NCBI RefSeq assembly: GCF_031143425.1 | Contig: NC_090447.1 | Span: forward strand, 136,481,106-136,545,105 | Direction: 5' to 3' | DNA: 64,000 nucleotides | Source of the DNA: Pleurodeles waltl | Taxonomy: Eukaryota; Chordata; Amphibia; Caudata; Salamandridae | Shown here: piece by piece, positions 21,826 through 33,529 of the stretch | How the letters are laid out: each line of letters opens with the position of its first letter | Position numbering within the stretch: the stretch's first letter is position 1 | Position numbers and translations under genes: made by a program | Notes under the pieces: model-generated | What the model was told of the DNA's origin: nothing | The model's input: the letters and a program-made list of their open reading frames with translations, nothing else | Databases searched by the model: none

Positions 21826-22725
21826 TATCAGTTAGTTTGCCATAGGCCACCATGTGTCTTTGTTTTTGATGTCATGTGGCCAAGGGCCATTTTATGGAGT
21901 CAGCGTCCATAGGCCTGAATGTGTTCTTTGTTTTCCATACCTCCTTGCTTGTTGGTTGACCATGTGACTGGTAGCCATTTTGTGTAGCCAGCTAGTGTGC
22001 TTTTGTCATTGGCCTGCATGTATTCTTTGTTGGGGTTATTCCTCTTTGCTTGCTGTTATTGGTTGACCATGTGGCAGTGACAATTCTGTGCAGGCAGTCA
22101 GTCTGTTTTTGCCATAGGTTTGCATGCGTTCTTTGTTCTCCATGCCTCCTTGCTTGCTCTTGTTGTTTGACCACGAGGTGGTGGCCATTTTGTGCAGCCA
22201 GGCAATGTGCTTTTGCCATAGGCCTGAATGTGTTCTTTTTTGTGGCCATGCCTCCTTGATTGCTGTTGCTGTTTGGCCTGTGACCAGCGACCTTTTTTTG
22301 CAGCCAGTTTTTGTGCTTTTGTCATAGGCCTGCATGTTTTCTTTCTTCCCTATGTCACATTGTTTTCTGTTGTTGGTTGGTTGACCATGTGGTTGGCAAC
22401 CATTTTTTGTAGCCACTAGTCAACCAGTGTGCTTTTGCCACAAGCCTGCATGTGTTCTTTGTTGGGGCCATGTCTCATTGCTTGCTGTTGTTGGTTGTTC
22501 ATGTGACCGGCTGCCATTTTGTATAGCCAGCCAGTATGCTTTGCCACAGGCCCGCATGTGTTCTTTGTTGTGGCAATGCCAGCTTGATTGCTGTTGTTGG
22601 TTGACCATGTGGCCGGCAGCAATTTTATCTATGCAGTCAGTGTGCTTTTGCCATAACCTTGCATGTGTTCTTTGTTCTCCATGCCTCCTTGCCTCTGTTG
22701 TTGGTTGACCATGTAGTGGTCTTTT
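21826..22725. repeat. Minisatellite, period about 106 bp, 8-9 degenerate units
   Basis: A unit containing GTGCTTTTGCCATAGGCCTG, then CATGTGTTCTTTGTT, ATGCCTCCTTGCTTGCTG, GGTTGACCATGTGG and CCATTTTGTGTAGCCAG repeats head to tail. The GTGCTTTTG-type landmark occurs near 21998, 22103, 22207, 22313, 22429, 22538 and 22641, with earlier, more diverged units from about 21826. Spacing is 103-116 bases. Overlapping frames on both strands are by-products of the array (repeated YGKSTL- or CFCH-type strings), not genes. Confidence 0.85.
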
Positions 22726-22849
22726 TTTCAAGCCTCCCTTTACTCCAGTTTTCAAAGCCATTGCTTAGGGAGATAGGTGAGGCCTATGGCTTTTTAAAAA
22801 TATTTTCTCTGCTCAGTTAAAAAATATGCTTGAGGATCATTGTAGTGTA

Positions 22850-25520
22850 TGTGTATTATGTTATGTTATATTGATTTATAAAGTGCATGGCTACCTGTAG
22901 GCCTCCCAGCACTGATATTGAGACAACCTAGACCCCCATGAGAGTTATGCTTTGAACAACCATGTTTTCAAAGCCTTCCAGAAGGCTAGTTCATTTCTGG
23001 TAAGAAGAATGCAGAGAGGAAGGGAGTTCCATAGCTTAGCTCCCCGATACCTTAGGGACCTTCCACCACATCTAGTCTTTCTAACTCTGGGGACCCTTGC
23101 TAGGAAGGCAGTGAAGGATCTAAGATATCTCGAAGGAGTGTAGCAGGAGGCTAAAGTCCTTAGCAAAGATGAACCTCTATTATACAGGGCTTTGTGGAAG
23201 TAACAAAGGACTTTAAATTCTATCCGTCGTGCAACGGGGAGCCAGTGGAGGGAGGAGATAGATGACTTCACCGATTCGTACCTTGGGATGTCTAGGAGCA
23301 TCTGAGCAGAGGCGTTCTGTACCACCTGCAGCTTCTGAATCGGTTACATGGGAGAACCAATGTATAGAGCATTCCCATAGTCAAGGCGCAAACTAATCAC
23401 GGCCTGTATTATAAGTCTTTTGGCTTCAAAAGGGAGGATTCTGAAGACCTTCCTGAGAAGTCTAAGCAGGCCAAAGGCAGTTGCAGAGACCTTATTGGCC
23501 TGACAGGCCATGGTAAGCTGCGGAACCATCTAGACTCCCAGGCTCTTAATGCGTTCTTTAGGGGGTGGAAGGTTGCCCAATTCTTCCTGGATGGTGTACT
23601 TCGATTTCTCCTGTGCCTTGTGACCGAGTACCATAATCTCAGTCTTGTTATCATTAAGCTTAAGCCTGCTTTGGGACATCCATACTGCGACTGCTTGTAG
23701 TCATTTGCACTGGAATTCATAGATAATGATACAACCAGCTGTGTGTCATCCGCACATGACACCAGGGACAGCCCAAAAGGCTTAACAACTTCAACTAAGG
23801 GTAACACATAAATGTTAAATAGAATGGGACTTAGAGAGGTCCCCCGGGTTACTCCACAATTATTTTTCACTGGTACTGAGAAATATGACCTATCCAGGAC
23901 CTGGTAAGATCTTCCCTTCAGGAACGTCTCAATTCCTATGTCTCAAATTCCTATGTCTCAATTCCTATGTCTCAAATTCCTATGTCTCAAATTCTTTCCA
24001 ATAGTATGTCGAAGTCCACTGTATCAAATGCTGCACTGAGATCAAGCAGGATGATTGCTGTAGTTAATCCCTGATCCATACGTCTTTTGGCCTCTTCTGT
24101 GACTAGGATCAGTGCTGACTCTGTACTATGATTAGGTCTAAAACCCATCTGAGAGGGATGTTGAATATTGTTGTCCTCTAAGAATTGTGACAGTTGGGCA
24201 TTCACATGCTTTTCAATTATTTTAAACAGCACCGGCAGAAGAGATATCGGTCTACAATTGCTGAGCAGGGAGACGCCTAGGTTCGTTCTTTTTAGAAGAG
24301 GTTTAACAATGGCGTGTTTCCATTGATCAGGCACTGTACTCCCTACCAGGGAGGAGTTGAGCAGCATAGTCATGAAAGGTACAATAGCAGGGGCACCTAA
24401 TGCTAGCACGGATGGAGGGGCTGGATCTAGAGGGGAACCTGACTTCAAGGTCATAAGGGATTGCAATACCGTATCTTCTGAAATTAGAGGGAATTCCTCA
24501 GGGTGTTGGCACAAACTAATTGCTGTGCCTTTACCCCCGGGGACTGATCTGCCACCTTGGGCAGAGTCGAATAAATGTCTAGCACCTTTTGTTGAAAAAA
24601 GAGTGCCAGGTTATTGCTATGCTCTTGAGAGGCCTCTAATGAGGGTCCATTCTGTGGTGGCAGGGAGATTTCCTTGAAAATCTAAAAAATCTCCTTCAGG
24701 GAGTTTGAAGCTAACTTAATTTTAGTGGCATAGTACGTGGATTGAGCCAGTTTAATCTCAGCGTGATAAGTCCTAATGGCTCTTCTATATGCTTGTTTCA
24801 GAGAGTCATCATAGGATTTACGCCAAATTCTTTCTGATTTCTTACATTCTTTTTTGAGAAGTTGAAGATGAGGGGAAAACCATGGAGCACCTTTACTCCT
24901 ATGTAATCTGGTTTTGGTGGAGCAGGGTATCTGCACGTCCAAACTATTGGTGATCCAATTATTAAATGAGTCAAGCATGTCCAAGGTATTGTCCCTAATG
25001 GGAGGTTTCAGCCTCTCCAGAGTGCTAATCCAGGCCTTTGTCTTAAGGTTATGCCATAGACGGCAAGGAAGAGCTATATTATGGGAATCACTTTAAGAAC
25101 TCAAAGTTGCTAGATTAAAAGTTATCAGAAAGTGGTCGGACCAGGCCAGTGCAATCAGGGGGGATGAACTCAAACCAGTAAGATTTGAAAAAACTAAGTC
25201 GATGGTATGACCCTTTGCATGTATGGGACCCTGTATCAGTTGTACTAGGTCAAGTGCTTCCATGTCCATTATGAGGGATCTAGCAGAGGAATTATTTAAA
25301 TCCTCCGCATGAATGTTAAAGTCACCCAATAGTGTGAAATTGGGTTTTATGCACACTAAATCCCCAATGAGTTCTGGCACAGAATTAAAAAAAAATTCCG
25401 GTGTACCTGGGGAACGATACACCAGGGCCCCTGAAAACATGAATATAGGGTTGAGCGTAATAGCGAAGGACATACTTTCACATCCTGTGAATTGCATGGT
25501 GTGTGTAATCACTTTATGAT
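22850..25520 (-). pseudogene. Second L2/CR1-like LINE, 5'-truncated, endonuclease and RT
   Basis: Minus-strand order: the C-terminal part of the endonuclease (25512-25093) with LLGDFNIHAED, HTIDLVFSN and a WSDHFLI motif; a linker (24984-24682); RT in 24514-23987 with PISLLPVLFKIIEKHV, MGFRPNHSTESAL and LLDLSAAFDTVDFDILL (motif A Asp intact); then GVTRGTSLSPILFNIYV and SCADDTQLVVSLS (motif C, Tyr to Cys) at about 23750; and the C-terminal LHWLPVARRIEFKVLCY and LWNSLPL at 23325-22945. The 3' end is the TATAAATCAATATAACAT tail near 22890-22855. Frame breaks fall at about 23990-23870 and 23700. It is better preserved than the LINE at 18.1-20.8 kb and not a close copy of it. Confidence 0.85.
23927..23995. 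repeat. Short tandem repeat inside LINE RT
   Basis: TCAA(A)TTCCTATGTC repeats about four to five times, each unit 14-15 bases. It lies between the two RT frames of the LINE and adds to the frame disruption there. It is probably a replication-slippage expansion after insertion. Confidence 0.8.
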
Positions 25521-26109
25521 TATGATGAACGGTGTTTTATATCATAAGCATTTTTTTGCATTTTTCACCTGCACCTCCTTGCCTCCCAATAGGTTTCTCA
25601 TAGTCCTGTAGTACATCAGCAATTAATTTGTATTTATTTATTTAAATTATTTTTTATTTTTTAATATTTTTTATTGTATTTTTTAATTGTTTGTAATTGT
25701 TTTTATTTGTTTAACTTTTTTTGCATTTTGCCTCCATTCATTGACCCCCTGCTTACCATAGGCGTACAGCCGCACAAGAGCATTATTTTTTTAAATATTT
25801 TTCCATATTTCCCTGGATCCCCTGCTTGCCATAGTAGGTGCACACACACCAGCCTCATTCATTTTTTAAGGATTATTCCATTTCCCCCTGGACCTCCCTG
25901 AATGCCACAGGTGTCTCCTTTACAACAGATGCACATAAAGTTACATCTGTATCCTGATTAGAAATTAAATACTATGTACAGTGGTATGTTTTTACTTTAG
26001 AATGGATATAGGTCCTACTTATTTAGGATAACATCTTTAGTAACACACTCCACTAAGCTATATTATCTTTGTCTGTACTAATTCAAACTGCAACAATGCC
26101 TCATATCAC
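25521..26109. other. Very AT-rich unassigned spacer
   Basis: 25620-25740 is dominated by TTTATTT and TTTTTAATTG runs. A pair of related segments (about 25740-25830 and 25815-25910) share a CCCTG-CTTGCCATAG-type string and look like a partial duplication. No gene is seen. Confidence 0.45.
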
Positions 26110-29100
26110 AAAATGTTTTTCTTGTTTTTTTGCTTTTTGGTGCACAAGAGACATCACCCAGAGTACTGCCAGAAAGAAGGCTGGTACAAAGTGACATGCC
26201 TACACAACACGTGGCATAAGCCCTTCAATCTCTTCTGCGTATGCAGCTTAGTTCCGCTGCCAACTGAGATCTTCAAGATGGCCCCCAAAGAAAGGTGCTG
26301 CCAATCAAGTGGTCAGTGAGAAGAAGCAGCTTTCCACCATTGGCATGCTGGCCAAAAGGTTTTTCAGAAAAATTGTGCATGAAACACCAGCCTCCAGGAA
26401 GCAAGCTGGAAACAGCACTCCAACGTTAGCCGCACCACTCCAACCTAAGCCCAAGTCCACGTCTGTCAGCGAGGCAGCCACTGCAGTCATGATGATGCCG
26501 ATGAACAGTGATGTTGAATTGGATTTTTCTCTTTCCCAAAGTAGTAACCAATCATTGCAGGAAACTGAGAAAAGTGGACAGCAGCCACAACCAGCAGTAG
26601 CAGATCTTCCTGAAGTAGGAGCAGAAGAGGAGGTTAAGCTTCCTGCTAAGCAAGAACCAACTCTTTTTGAAACATTGGCTTTTAAATCTCCAGAAAGAAA
26701 AAGAAAGGTTATTCCACCATCTTCTCCAAGCCCCCTTCTGATGATCTGAACATGTATTGGACCCTGGCTGAGTCCGAGGCACACCAGGAGAGGCAAGGGA
26801 AAAAGATAGCTCCTGAAAGCCTTAGAATTATGGAAGGAGATGAGGAGGATGACAAAGCAGTCATTGTCATGGAAGCTGGCACAGTGGAGACCCATATTAC
26901 CCCCCTATTCATCCTGCTCCGAGTAATGTGGCACTGGTAGCACTACCACCATTACCTCCAATATTTCTAAGCTCCCCGCTGAGGCCTGCATCCACCTCTA
27001 CCTCAATGAAAATGTACAAAGCAAAGAGGCAATCATCAACACACCCATCTACCTCCATTTGCTCTTCATGCATTGGCATTGGCACACTAAAAAAGTTTTC
27101 CTCCCCAGTTTGGGACGTCTTTACGATTAGCAAGAAGGAGGATGACATTGCAATATGCTCCATTTTCCACACAAGTGTTCTTTGAGGTAAACCTGGATCA
27201 CACTATCGTACCAGAGGCCAAATGGCCCATGGAAAAAAACGTCACGCAATCTAGTGGGAGAAGCACCATAAAATCATTGCTGCAGGTGGTGGTGGTAAAG
27301 GTGAGGAGAGCAGGGAATCACGTCTGATCAGGGTGGGCGGTGAAGGGAATGAAAAAGAAGAGGGTGACATCTCTACGCAAAGCATCCCTGACCCCAGCAG
27401 TGCACCAGTATCATCCGCCTCAGCAACCTTGAAGTGGCACAAGAGTCAGATAAAGACACCACAGCAAACAGTGACTGCCCCAAGACACACATTGTGTCTA
27501 CCACCTCCCTCTTCTCAGATGTTGCCTGAGTCAGTGGCTCTAGATAAGAATAAAACCCAGGCTACTATTATTGGCATGCTTAGGCAGGAGGGGCCCTTGG
27601 AGTGCAATCACCCAATGGCAGGTTTGTACAATGGGTAGCTGGCAAAAATGAAAGCTCTGAACCTCCTCCCTTTTTCTTTTGTGGAAGCTGTGGGATTTCT
27701 TGAATGTGTGGTGGCTATCTGCCCAAAATGGATGGTTCCCAGTCAGACCTATTTTGCCAGAGTTGCTGTTCCAGTGCTCCAACACGATGTGCTGCAATTG
27801 GTTGGACAACACTATCTACCTGACAACAGACATGTGGATCAGTTGTCAACTAAGTGATTACATGTTTACCACTGCACACTGGATCTCTTTTTAAAGAGGT
27901 TAGGCAACAACTGTATACAGGTCTCAGTGTTGAAGACACTTTTAATTCAACGGCATGCAACACTAGCCATGTTTGACATGAAGAAATTCTATACAGTCTC
28001 AAACAACTTGGAAGACTTTAACAGCAAGGTGTTTGAATGGCTGAGACCTAGAGGTCTCAGAATGGGATTTGTTCCCACAGACAATGGCAGTACAGTTAAG
28101 GCTATGGCAGATTGTGGCTAGTTCAGGGTAATGTGTGTGGCACAATGCATCAACTTGGTTGTGAAGGACTGACTCAAAAAGGAAGACATAGTCAGCAACA
28201 TACTGGCCATCTTCAGGAGACTCTGAACTCATTTCAGCCATTCTTTTAAAGCCTGGAAGCAGTTGATGATCATTTAGCATGCTAATAGAGTAACAGTTAA
28301 ATCCTTTATACAGGAGGTGCCAACCTATTACATGGTGCAATGTCTGCTTGAGAAGTACAAACAGATCAATGACTATGTCATTTAAAGAGGTGGGGATGCA
28401 ATTGGGAAAAACATGACCATGGATGTGCACACATGGGGCCTAGTCGAATGCCTGACCCAGGGGCTACTTTGTTTTGAGGTTTTCCCATGGGAAGTCAGCA
28501 AGGAGGACAGTATGATGGGCCAAGCTATCCCGTTATTGCATCTGCTACAGAACCAGTTAAAAAAGGTCTTGCAAAGGTTCACAAGTGAGAACAAAAATAA
28601 GGAAATGCAAGCTTTAATGGAGAGCTTAATCCATCACTTGCCTGTTAATACGAGGCTGAAAAGAAACACTGTGTTGTCCAAAGTGTTTATCTGTGCCATA
28701 ATACCTGATCCACTGTACAAAAGAATACTGGAAACTTTCATTACTATTTCAGTAGGAGATGTTTCAGAGTACAAGGTGTGGACTGCTGAGCAAGGCAGAG
28801 ACCTGGAAGAAAAAGGGCAGAAAATTAGAGTCCTACTCCTGGACGAAAGTTCTAGGATGCCACCTTCAACTTCCAGAGAGGGCATTCTCGTTGTCTCACA
28901 GCAGCCAACATCAGCAATATTAAAAGTGGCAACAACAGGAACTGATGATTCTGTCCCAACCTCTGCATTGGCTTGGTTTTCAAGTTGCAGGTCTTAAATC
29001 CAGTGCACAGACAAAGGCAAGATAGGTTGAGCAAGTGGATACACCAATGACCATTCAGAGGATGTTTTAGGAACATCTAAATGACCCAAAAGAAGTCTAT

Positions 29101-29402
29101 GTGGATCAAAACTCATTGGTGTATTGGCATGATAAGATTTGCTAATGGCCAGAGATCAACAGCTTCCTGCTGCCTCATTGAGGTTCCCTGCAACTCCTAC
29201 CTCAAATTTTGTTCTTCAGCCATCCTCTGAATCTGGACCCTTTGTCCCTGCCAGCATACCCCACACATCCTCATTTGGCACTGCTATTATGCTATTAACT
29301 GTCCCTGGCTTTAAATCACTGAGGGAGAAGGTCAACCTAGTGGCTGATCAGACTATAACAGAGGATACTGGTGAAGTTGTGGAAAACCGCATTGACTCAT
29401 GA
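26110..29402 (+). pseudogene. hAT transposase with BED zinc finger (ZBED-like), degenerate
   Basis: Most recognisable pieces lie in one reading frame, interrupted by stops. In order they are: a BED finger (SSPVWDVFTISKKEDDIAIC.IF, about 27100-27185) whose second CxxC cysteine reads Phe; a Pro/Ser-rich linker; LNLLPFSFVEAVGF and PKWMVPSQTYFAR (27650-27770); TTDMWIS..LSDYM (hAT catalytic-domain start, in a shifted frame, about 27830); TDNGSTVKAMADCG (28078-28119); CVAQCINLVVKD; THFSHSFKAWKQL; KNMTMDVHTWGLVECL (28410) onward; and remains of the C-terminal dimerisation region near 29100-29200. The order and motifs match hAT transposases of the ZBED group. At least six stops and two frameshifts make it dead. 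Terminal repeats and the 8-bp duplication were not found. Confidence 0.7.
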
Positions 29403-29409
29403 CCAGAAC

Positions 29410-30330
29410 CAACCTCAGCAGCTCCAGTCAACCCTACGGAGAATACAGCCCCTCTCAATGTTGTGGAAACTCCCTGTGGGAAAGGTGATAAGACAATCTT
29501 GGACCCGAATCTCCTACAGGCCCAGCTTTCTGCCACAGACCTAATGCCTTTGCCTCATATGGTGCAATCCCTGCCAACTAAAGCAATTTTATATTTTATA
29601 GCAAATATTGGGTGAAATCAAGGAGATGTAAATCTCAGAAGAGAAGGCACACCAGGAGACATGTGGCCAGGTGGAGCAGATCAACGCTAACATCCAGCTA
29701 CTCACTTCACGGGTCAAGTACCTCGAGCAACGAGTGTCTGATGTTGAAGATTTTAAGAACAACCAAGACTTTTTGACTTTAACTTTAAAACTTCAATCTG
29801 AACTTACCTCATTACACCTGAAACTCTAAGATGTCAAAAACACTTCTCGCTGTTCCAACCTGCAATTTGTTAAGGTCTTCAAGGGCCAAGAGAATGGCCA
29901 GATTGTCACCAAGTTCATCTCAGATCTAATTATTAAGCATGTGATTCCCGACATAGCAATCAAGGATGTGGACCTCACTATTTCACAGGCTCTCTGTGTT
30001 TCGGAGTTCCAGTCCCCCAACTCCAAACACCCACAAGCTATCCTGGTGAACTTTGGCAATTTTCAAATAAAAGAATGGATTCTGACCAATGCAATAAGGG
30101 ATAAAGCAGATCATACCCAGACAATTATTCTTTTAGATTTTTTTGGGGATATGTCTTTATCCACATCACGGTGCCACAAAGAGTCCAAGTTAAATATAGC
30201 CATCTTTAAGAGTCAAAGGGCTCCAGCATGGTTTTCCAACAGTCAAAATTGAAAGTCCTCTACAAAGGCCAACCTTGTATCATTCAAACTATGGAACAGG
30301 CCAAGGTGTTTCTACAAACGACCTAAAAGT
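29410..30330 (+). pseudogene. L1-type ORF1 (coiled coil, RNA-binding protein), broken
   Basis: Fragments read ANIQLLTSRVKYLEQRVSDV (heptad-like coiled coil, about 29690-29755), a KLQSELTSLHLKL stretch, then SRCSNLQFVKVFKGQENGQI at the RRM position. The C-terminal domain frame (29941-30252) includes ILVNFGNFQIKEWI and ILLDFFGDMS. This order (coiled coil, RRM, C-terminal domain) is that of L1 ORF1p, the chaperone that coats L1 RNA. Stops occur near 29614 and 29827. The start of the element is uncertain because it abuts the hAT pseudogene directly. Confidence 0.65.
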
Positions 30331-30780
30331 CTAATGCAGGGGGGTTGGGCAAGGGTGACTGGGGCAGTTGTGTGAAACCTACCTCTGTATTTTCAATATG
30401 CCTTCAGATTCACACATTTGTCTTAGTTCAGGTGCAACTCTCTATTTTGCAAGCCACCTTGGCATGATGGTAAGGCGATTCAGCAGTCAGGACTGCCTCC
30501 AATCATCCACAGTGTTAATCACCCAAGTGCCATATCAGAGAACTCATACAGAGGAAAGGTGTTCAAGGAGAGGGGGGCCCATGGTGGGTGTGGCTCCTGT
30601 GGTAGGAGTGACTGGGGCAGGGTTAGGGTCACTGCAGGTCAGAAAAATTCAGGTAGAAAAGTCCAAAAGTTTTTTTCTTTTCAAATTTTCAATTGATGCA
30701 TTGAGGTAGGAATCTTTCCACCATGTGGGGCTATAGAAGGTCTCGGGGAAGGTGGATCAAGCTTCCGATTAATTTTGAAA
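30331..30780 (+). other. L1 inter-ORF region
   Basis: It lies between the ORF1 end and the first recognisable ORF2 residues. It contains G-rich strings near 30570-30640 and an overlapping frame (30368-30709) with no recognisable motif. Confidence 0.4.
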
Positions 30781-30784
30781 TCAT

Positions 30785-32840
30785 GGAGTACAGGTGCTTG
30801 AGGACTGTACCCTATAACACTAATGGCATACATAGTATTCCAAATTTAGATCCATTTTGGCATGGCTCAAGTCATCAAAAGTACAGATTATTCTCTTTCA
30901 AGAGACCCATCTCAAAGCTTCAGCTAAACAACTGAGTGTCCCTGGATTCATTTCACATGCTTATTATGCATCGGCTAGCACTGCAGTAAAGGGGGGGGTG
31001 GAGGTCCTGCCTTCACAAGATCTAGTTTGTGAGGTGCAGCAGGTGGTAAGAGATCCTAGGGCAAGGTGTATTTTGGTGAGCCTGAGGTTCAGTGAATAGC
31101 TCATCCACCTTTTTAGTTATTATGGTTCTATTGAAGAAGATGATTACTCTCTTAGTGAAGCCTGCAATCTTATGCAATGCCTCGAGGGGCTCACAGTATT
31201 GGGGGAGTTTTTAACATTATCCATTATATTAAACTGATTGCTCATGTAAGAAGCAGCAGCAAAACCAGCAGAGGTCATTGTGTTTGTTGACTAAATGGTG
31301 CAGAGATTTCACTTCAGTGGATCCATGGTGGTTGTTCACACTCAACAGGGAGAATATATGTGTTTCTTGAAACGTTATAACTCTGCCTCAAGAAGTGAAT
31401 TCTTTTTGATCACCCATCTGTGGAGCAGAATTGATTTAGGTATATTATCGAGCCCCTTTTTGAACCATTCAGTTGCTCACGTTTGAGATATTACTGATAG
31501 ATCAGGGGCTTGAACGGTCTTGTTCATGCCTTGACAGATCATTATTAACAGATGAAAGCTTGGTTATGATTATGTAATCTGTTATAAATGAATTTTTCAA
31601 AAGAAATGTAGGCTCAGCTTTCTCTATTTCAGTCTGGGGGAGTATAAAGCAGTTTTACTGGGCAAAGTGATTTCTTACAGAGTGCAAATGAATAAATGTA
31701 GGAGTAAACAGACTGTGGCTCTACACTATGAACTCAGTCCACCCATGCTCACTCACTCTAAGGCCCAAACACTCATTACTAAAACCATTGTCCAACAAAC
31801 ACACCAAAAATTAAAAGCTGATAACATGTCTAGGGAAATTGTCCCTCAAAACACTTGTTCCCAAAATTAATATGAGGAGATCAAGTACATAGGGTGCTTT
31901 TTGGCATGGTCAGTTAAGAGAAAAGGGAATAATGAGGTTATCAAAGCAATCTTTGATGAAGCAGAGAGCCGAGTGGCAACTCAATCAAATTTCATAGGAA
32001 AAGTTTTCCTTGGCTTCTATACAAGGTTATACGCTTTAACTAAGAGTTCTTCTCCTGAACATGTTGAGGAATATTTGCATTCCATTCAGTTACAGGCTCT
32101 ATCTAGTGAGCTACAAGCTACTGCCAAAGCACCTATTTCTTGGGCGGAATTACAAGATGCAATAAAATCTTTCCCTAATGCTAAAACCTGTGGGTATGAT
32201 GGCCTATCGGCTGAAATCTACAAGGTATTCAAAAACTAAAAGGATACATTTTTTATCATTCTCTTCAATGGGATTCTTGAATGGTGTGAGTTACTCAGTT
32301 CATTTACAGGAACTGTGATTATTTGTTTCCTGAAAACAGATAAGCTCCCCAAAACCCAGGCTATTATTACCCAATTAGCCTGCTAAATAGCAACTACAAA
32401 GTCTTCACCAAAATCATCACAGCCAGGTGAGCCCACCTGCACAAATTTTGGCCCATCTAAACCAAGGTGTTTATTTGGCTGCTAAGTTGATGTCACCCAA
32501 CACTAATTTCTTGTTACAGACTAATAACTATTTTTCCAATATTACCACAAAGGCAGCTATTATCATGCTCGATGCTGAAGAGGCCTTCGATTTAGTACAA
32601 TGGGAGGTCCTGCTCATTACATAACTGAACTTCGGTTTTCCTCAGAAAATGGTACGCTTGTGAGAGATGAACCTGTGTGAAGTGCAGAAGCCTCGCCATT
32701 CTCTTAAGGCCATTGGAGACAATACCTGACTCCCTCCCATGCCTATCCTTCTTTTCTTCATCACCTAGCAGGGCTGTCCAAATTCCAATATGTTTCTTGC
32801 ATCAAAGAGGAGATACAATAGTGTGCCTACCACTATGATT
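30785..32840 (+). pseudogene. L1-type ORF2 (endonuclease and 5' half of RT), truncated
   Basis: The endonuclease begins with YNTNGIHS, shifts frame to FWHGLSS-type sequence and ILFQETHLKASAKQL (catalytic QETH, about 30893-30920). After a poorly conserved middle, the RT-proximal frame at 31901-32239 carries ELQDAIKSFPNAKTCGYDGL (the PDGL region reads YDGL), and 32427-32624 carries IIMLDAEEAFDLVQWEVLL, the L1 RT motif A with its Asp. Recognisable sequence stops near 32780-32840, before the YADD motif C, so the copy is 3'-truncated or interrupted. Many stops are present. LDAEEAFD.V.W separates this from the L2/CR1 LINEs elsewhere in the window. Confidence 0.75.
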
Positions 32841-33529
32841 GGATGATGCTATTGCACCAATGAGTGATGATATATTTTTGAAAGATTATGAGTGATAACT
32901 GATGTGGTGGCAGACAGTAAGGGAGGGTTTTGAACTAATTTGTAATCTTGATTTCAATGATTTGCAATGCTTGGGACCTAATGGGTGGTCCTTTTTTCTT
33001 GAAGGTGATTGGCCCTTTCACACTTAGCGAAATTTACTTGCAGGGTCCACTCCTTTTTTCTGATTCTTCAGAGACCAGACCAGTCAGTAGTTAACACGTT
33101 AATCTACACTAAATACTCAAATTTGGTTTCTCTTCCTGTTCTTCAACAGCACTACAGGTCCATCTTGCTTGGGTCAGATGGGGATAGATTCATTTGTTAC
33201 TTGTAGTAAAAAGGAGGATGGAAGGACTCAGGGTGGGGCTATCTCAACAGCCAGAAACATGAAGTTATGGATTTCAAATTGAAACCATGATGATGATGAC
33301 TCTGAGGTCTACTTCTCCCTGTGGGCTAGACAGAGGTGTATAATTTTGGAAATGCTGCTGGGTGTGTGTGCTTCACTGGTGACTCAAATGTGAAATGCCC
33401 CTTATGTGACTGTGGTCAGGGGGATTGTTGCTTGTTACTGGGGCCAGACTTGTAATGCCACATCATTATGTGATTTACACATTTGGATAAATGTTATGAT
33501 GATAGATCATATCTTATTCATCAAAATCA
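32841..33529. other. Unassigned segment between two LINEs
   Basis: No protein motif, repeat end or tandem array recognised. It interrupts what should be L1 RT sequence, so it could be an inserted element or simply flanking DNA after truncation. Confidence 0.4.

Noticed and set aside
21992..22761. Several minus and plus frames of 60-126 codons with repeated motifs
   Set aside because: They are products of the 106-bp minisatellite; the repeated peptide strings follow the tandem period.
26305..26895. 196-codon minus-strand frame opposite the hAT region
   Set aside because: It is antisense to the hAT-associated plus frame at 26309-26749 and has no domain.
28634..28885. Minus-strand frame within the hAT transposase
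   Set aside because: It is antisense of the best-preserved hAT block, which carries family motifs on the plus strand.
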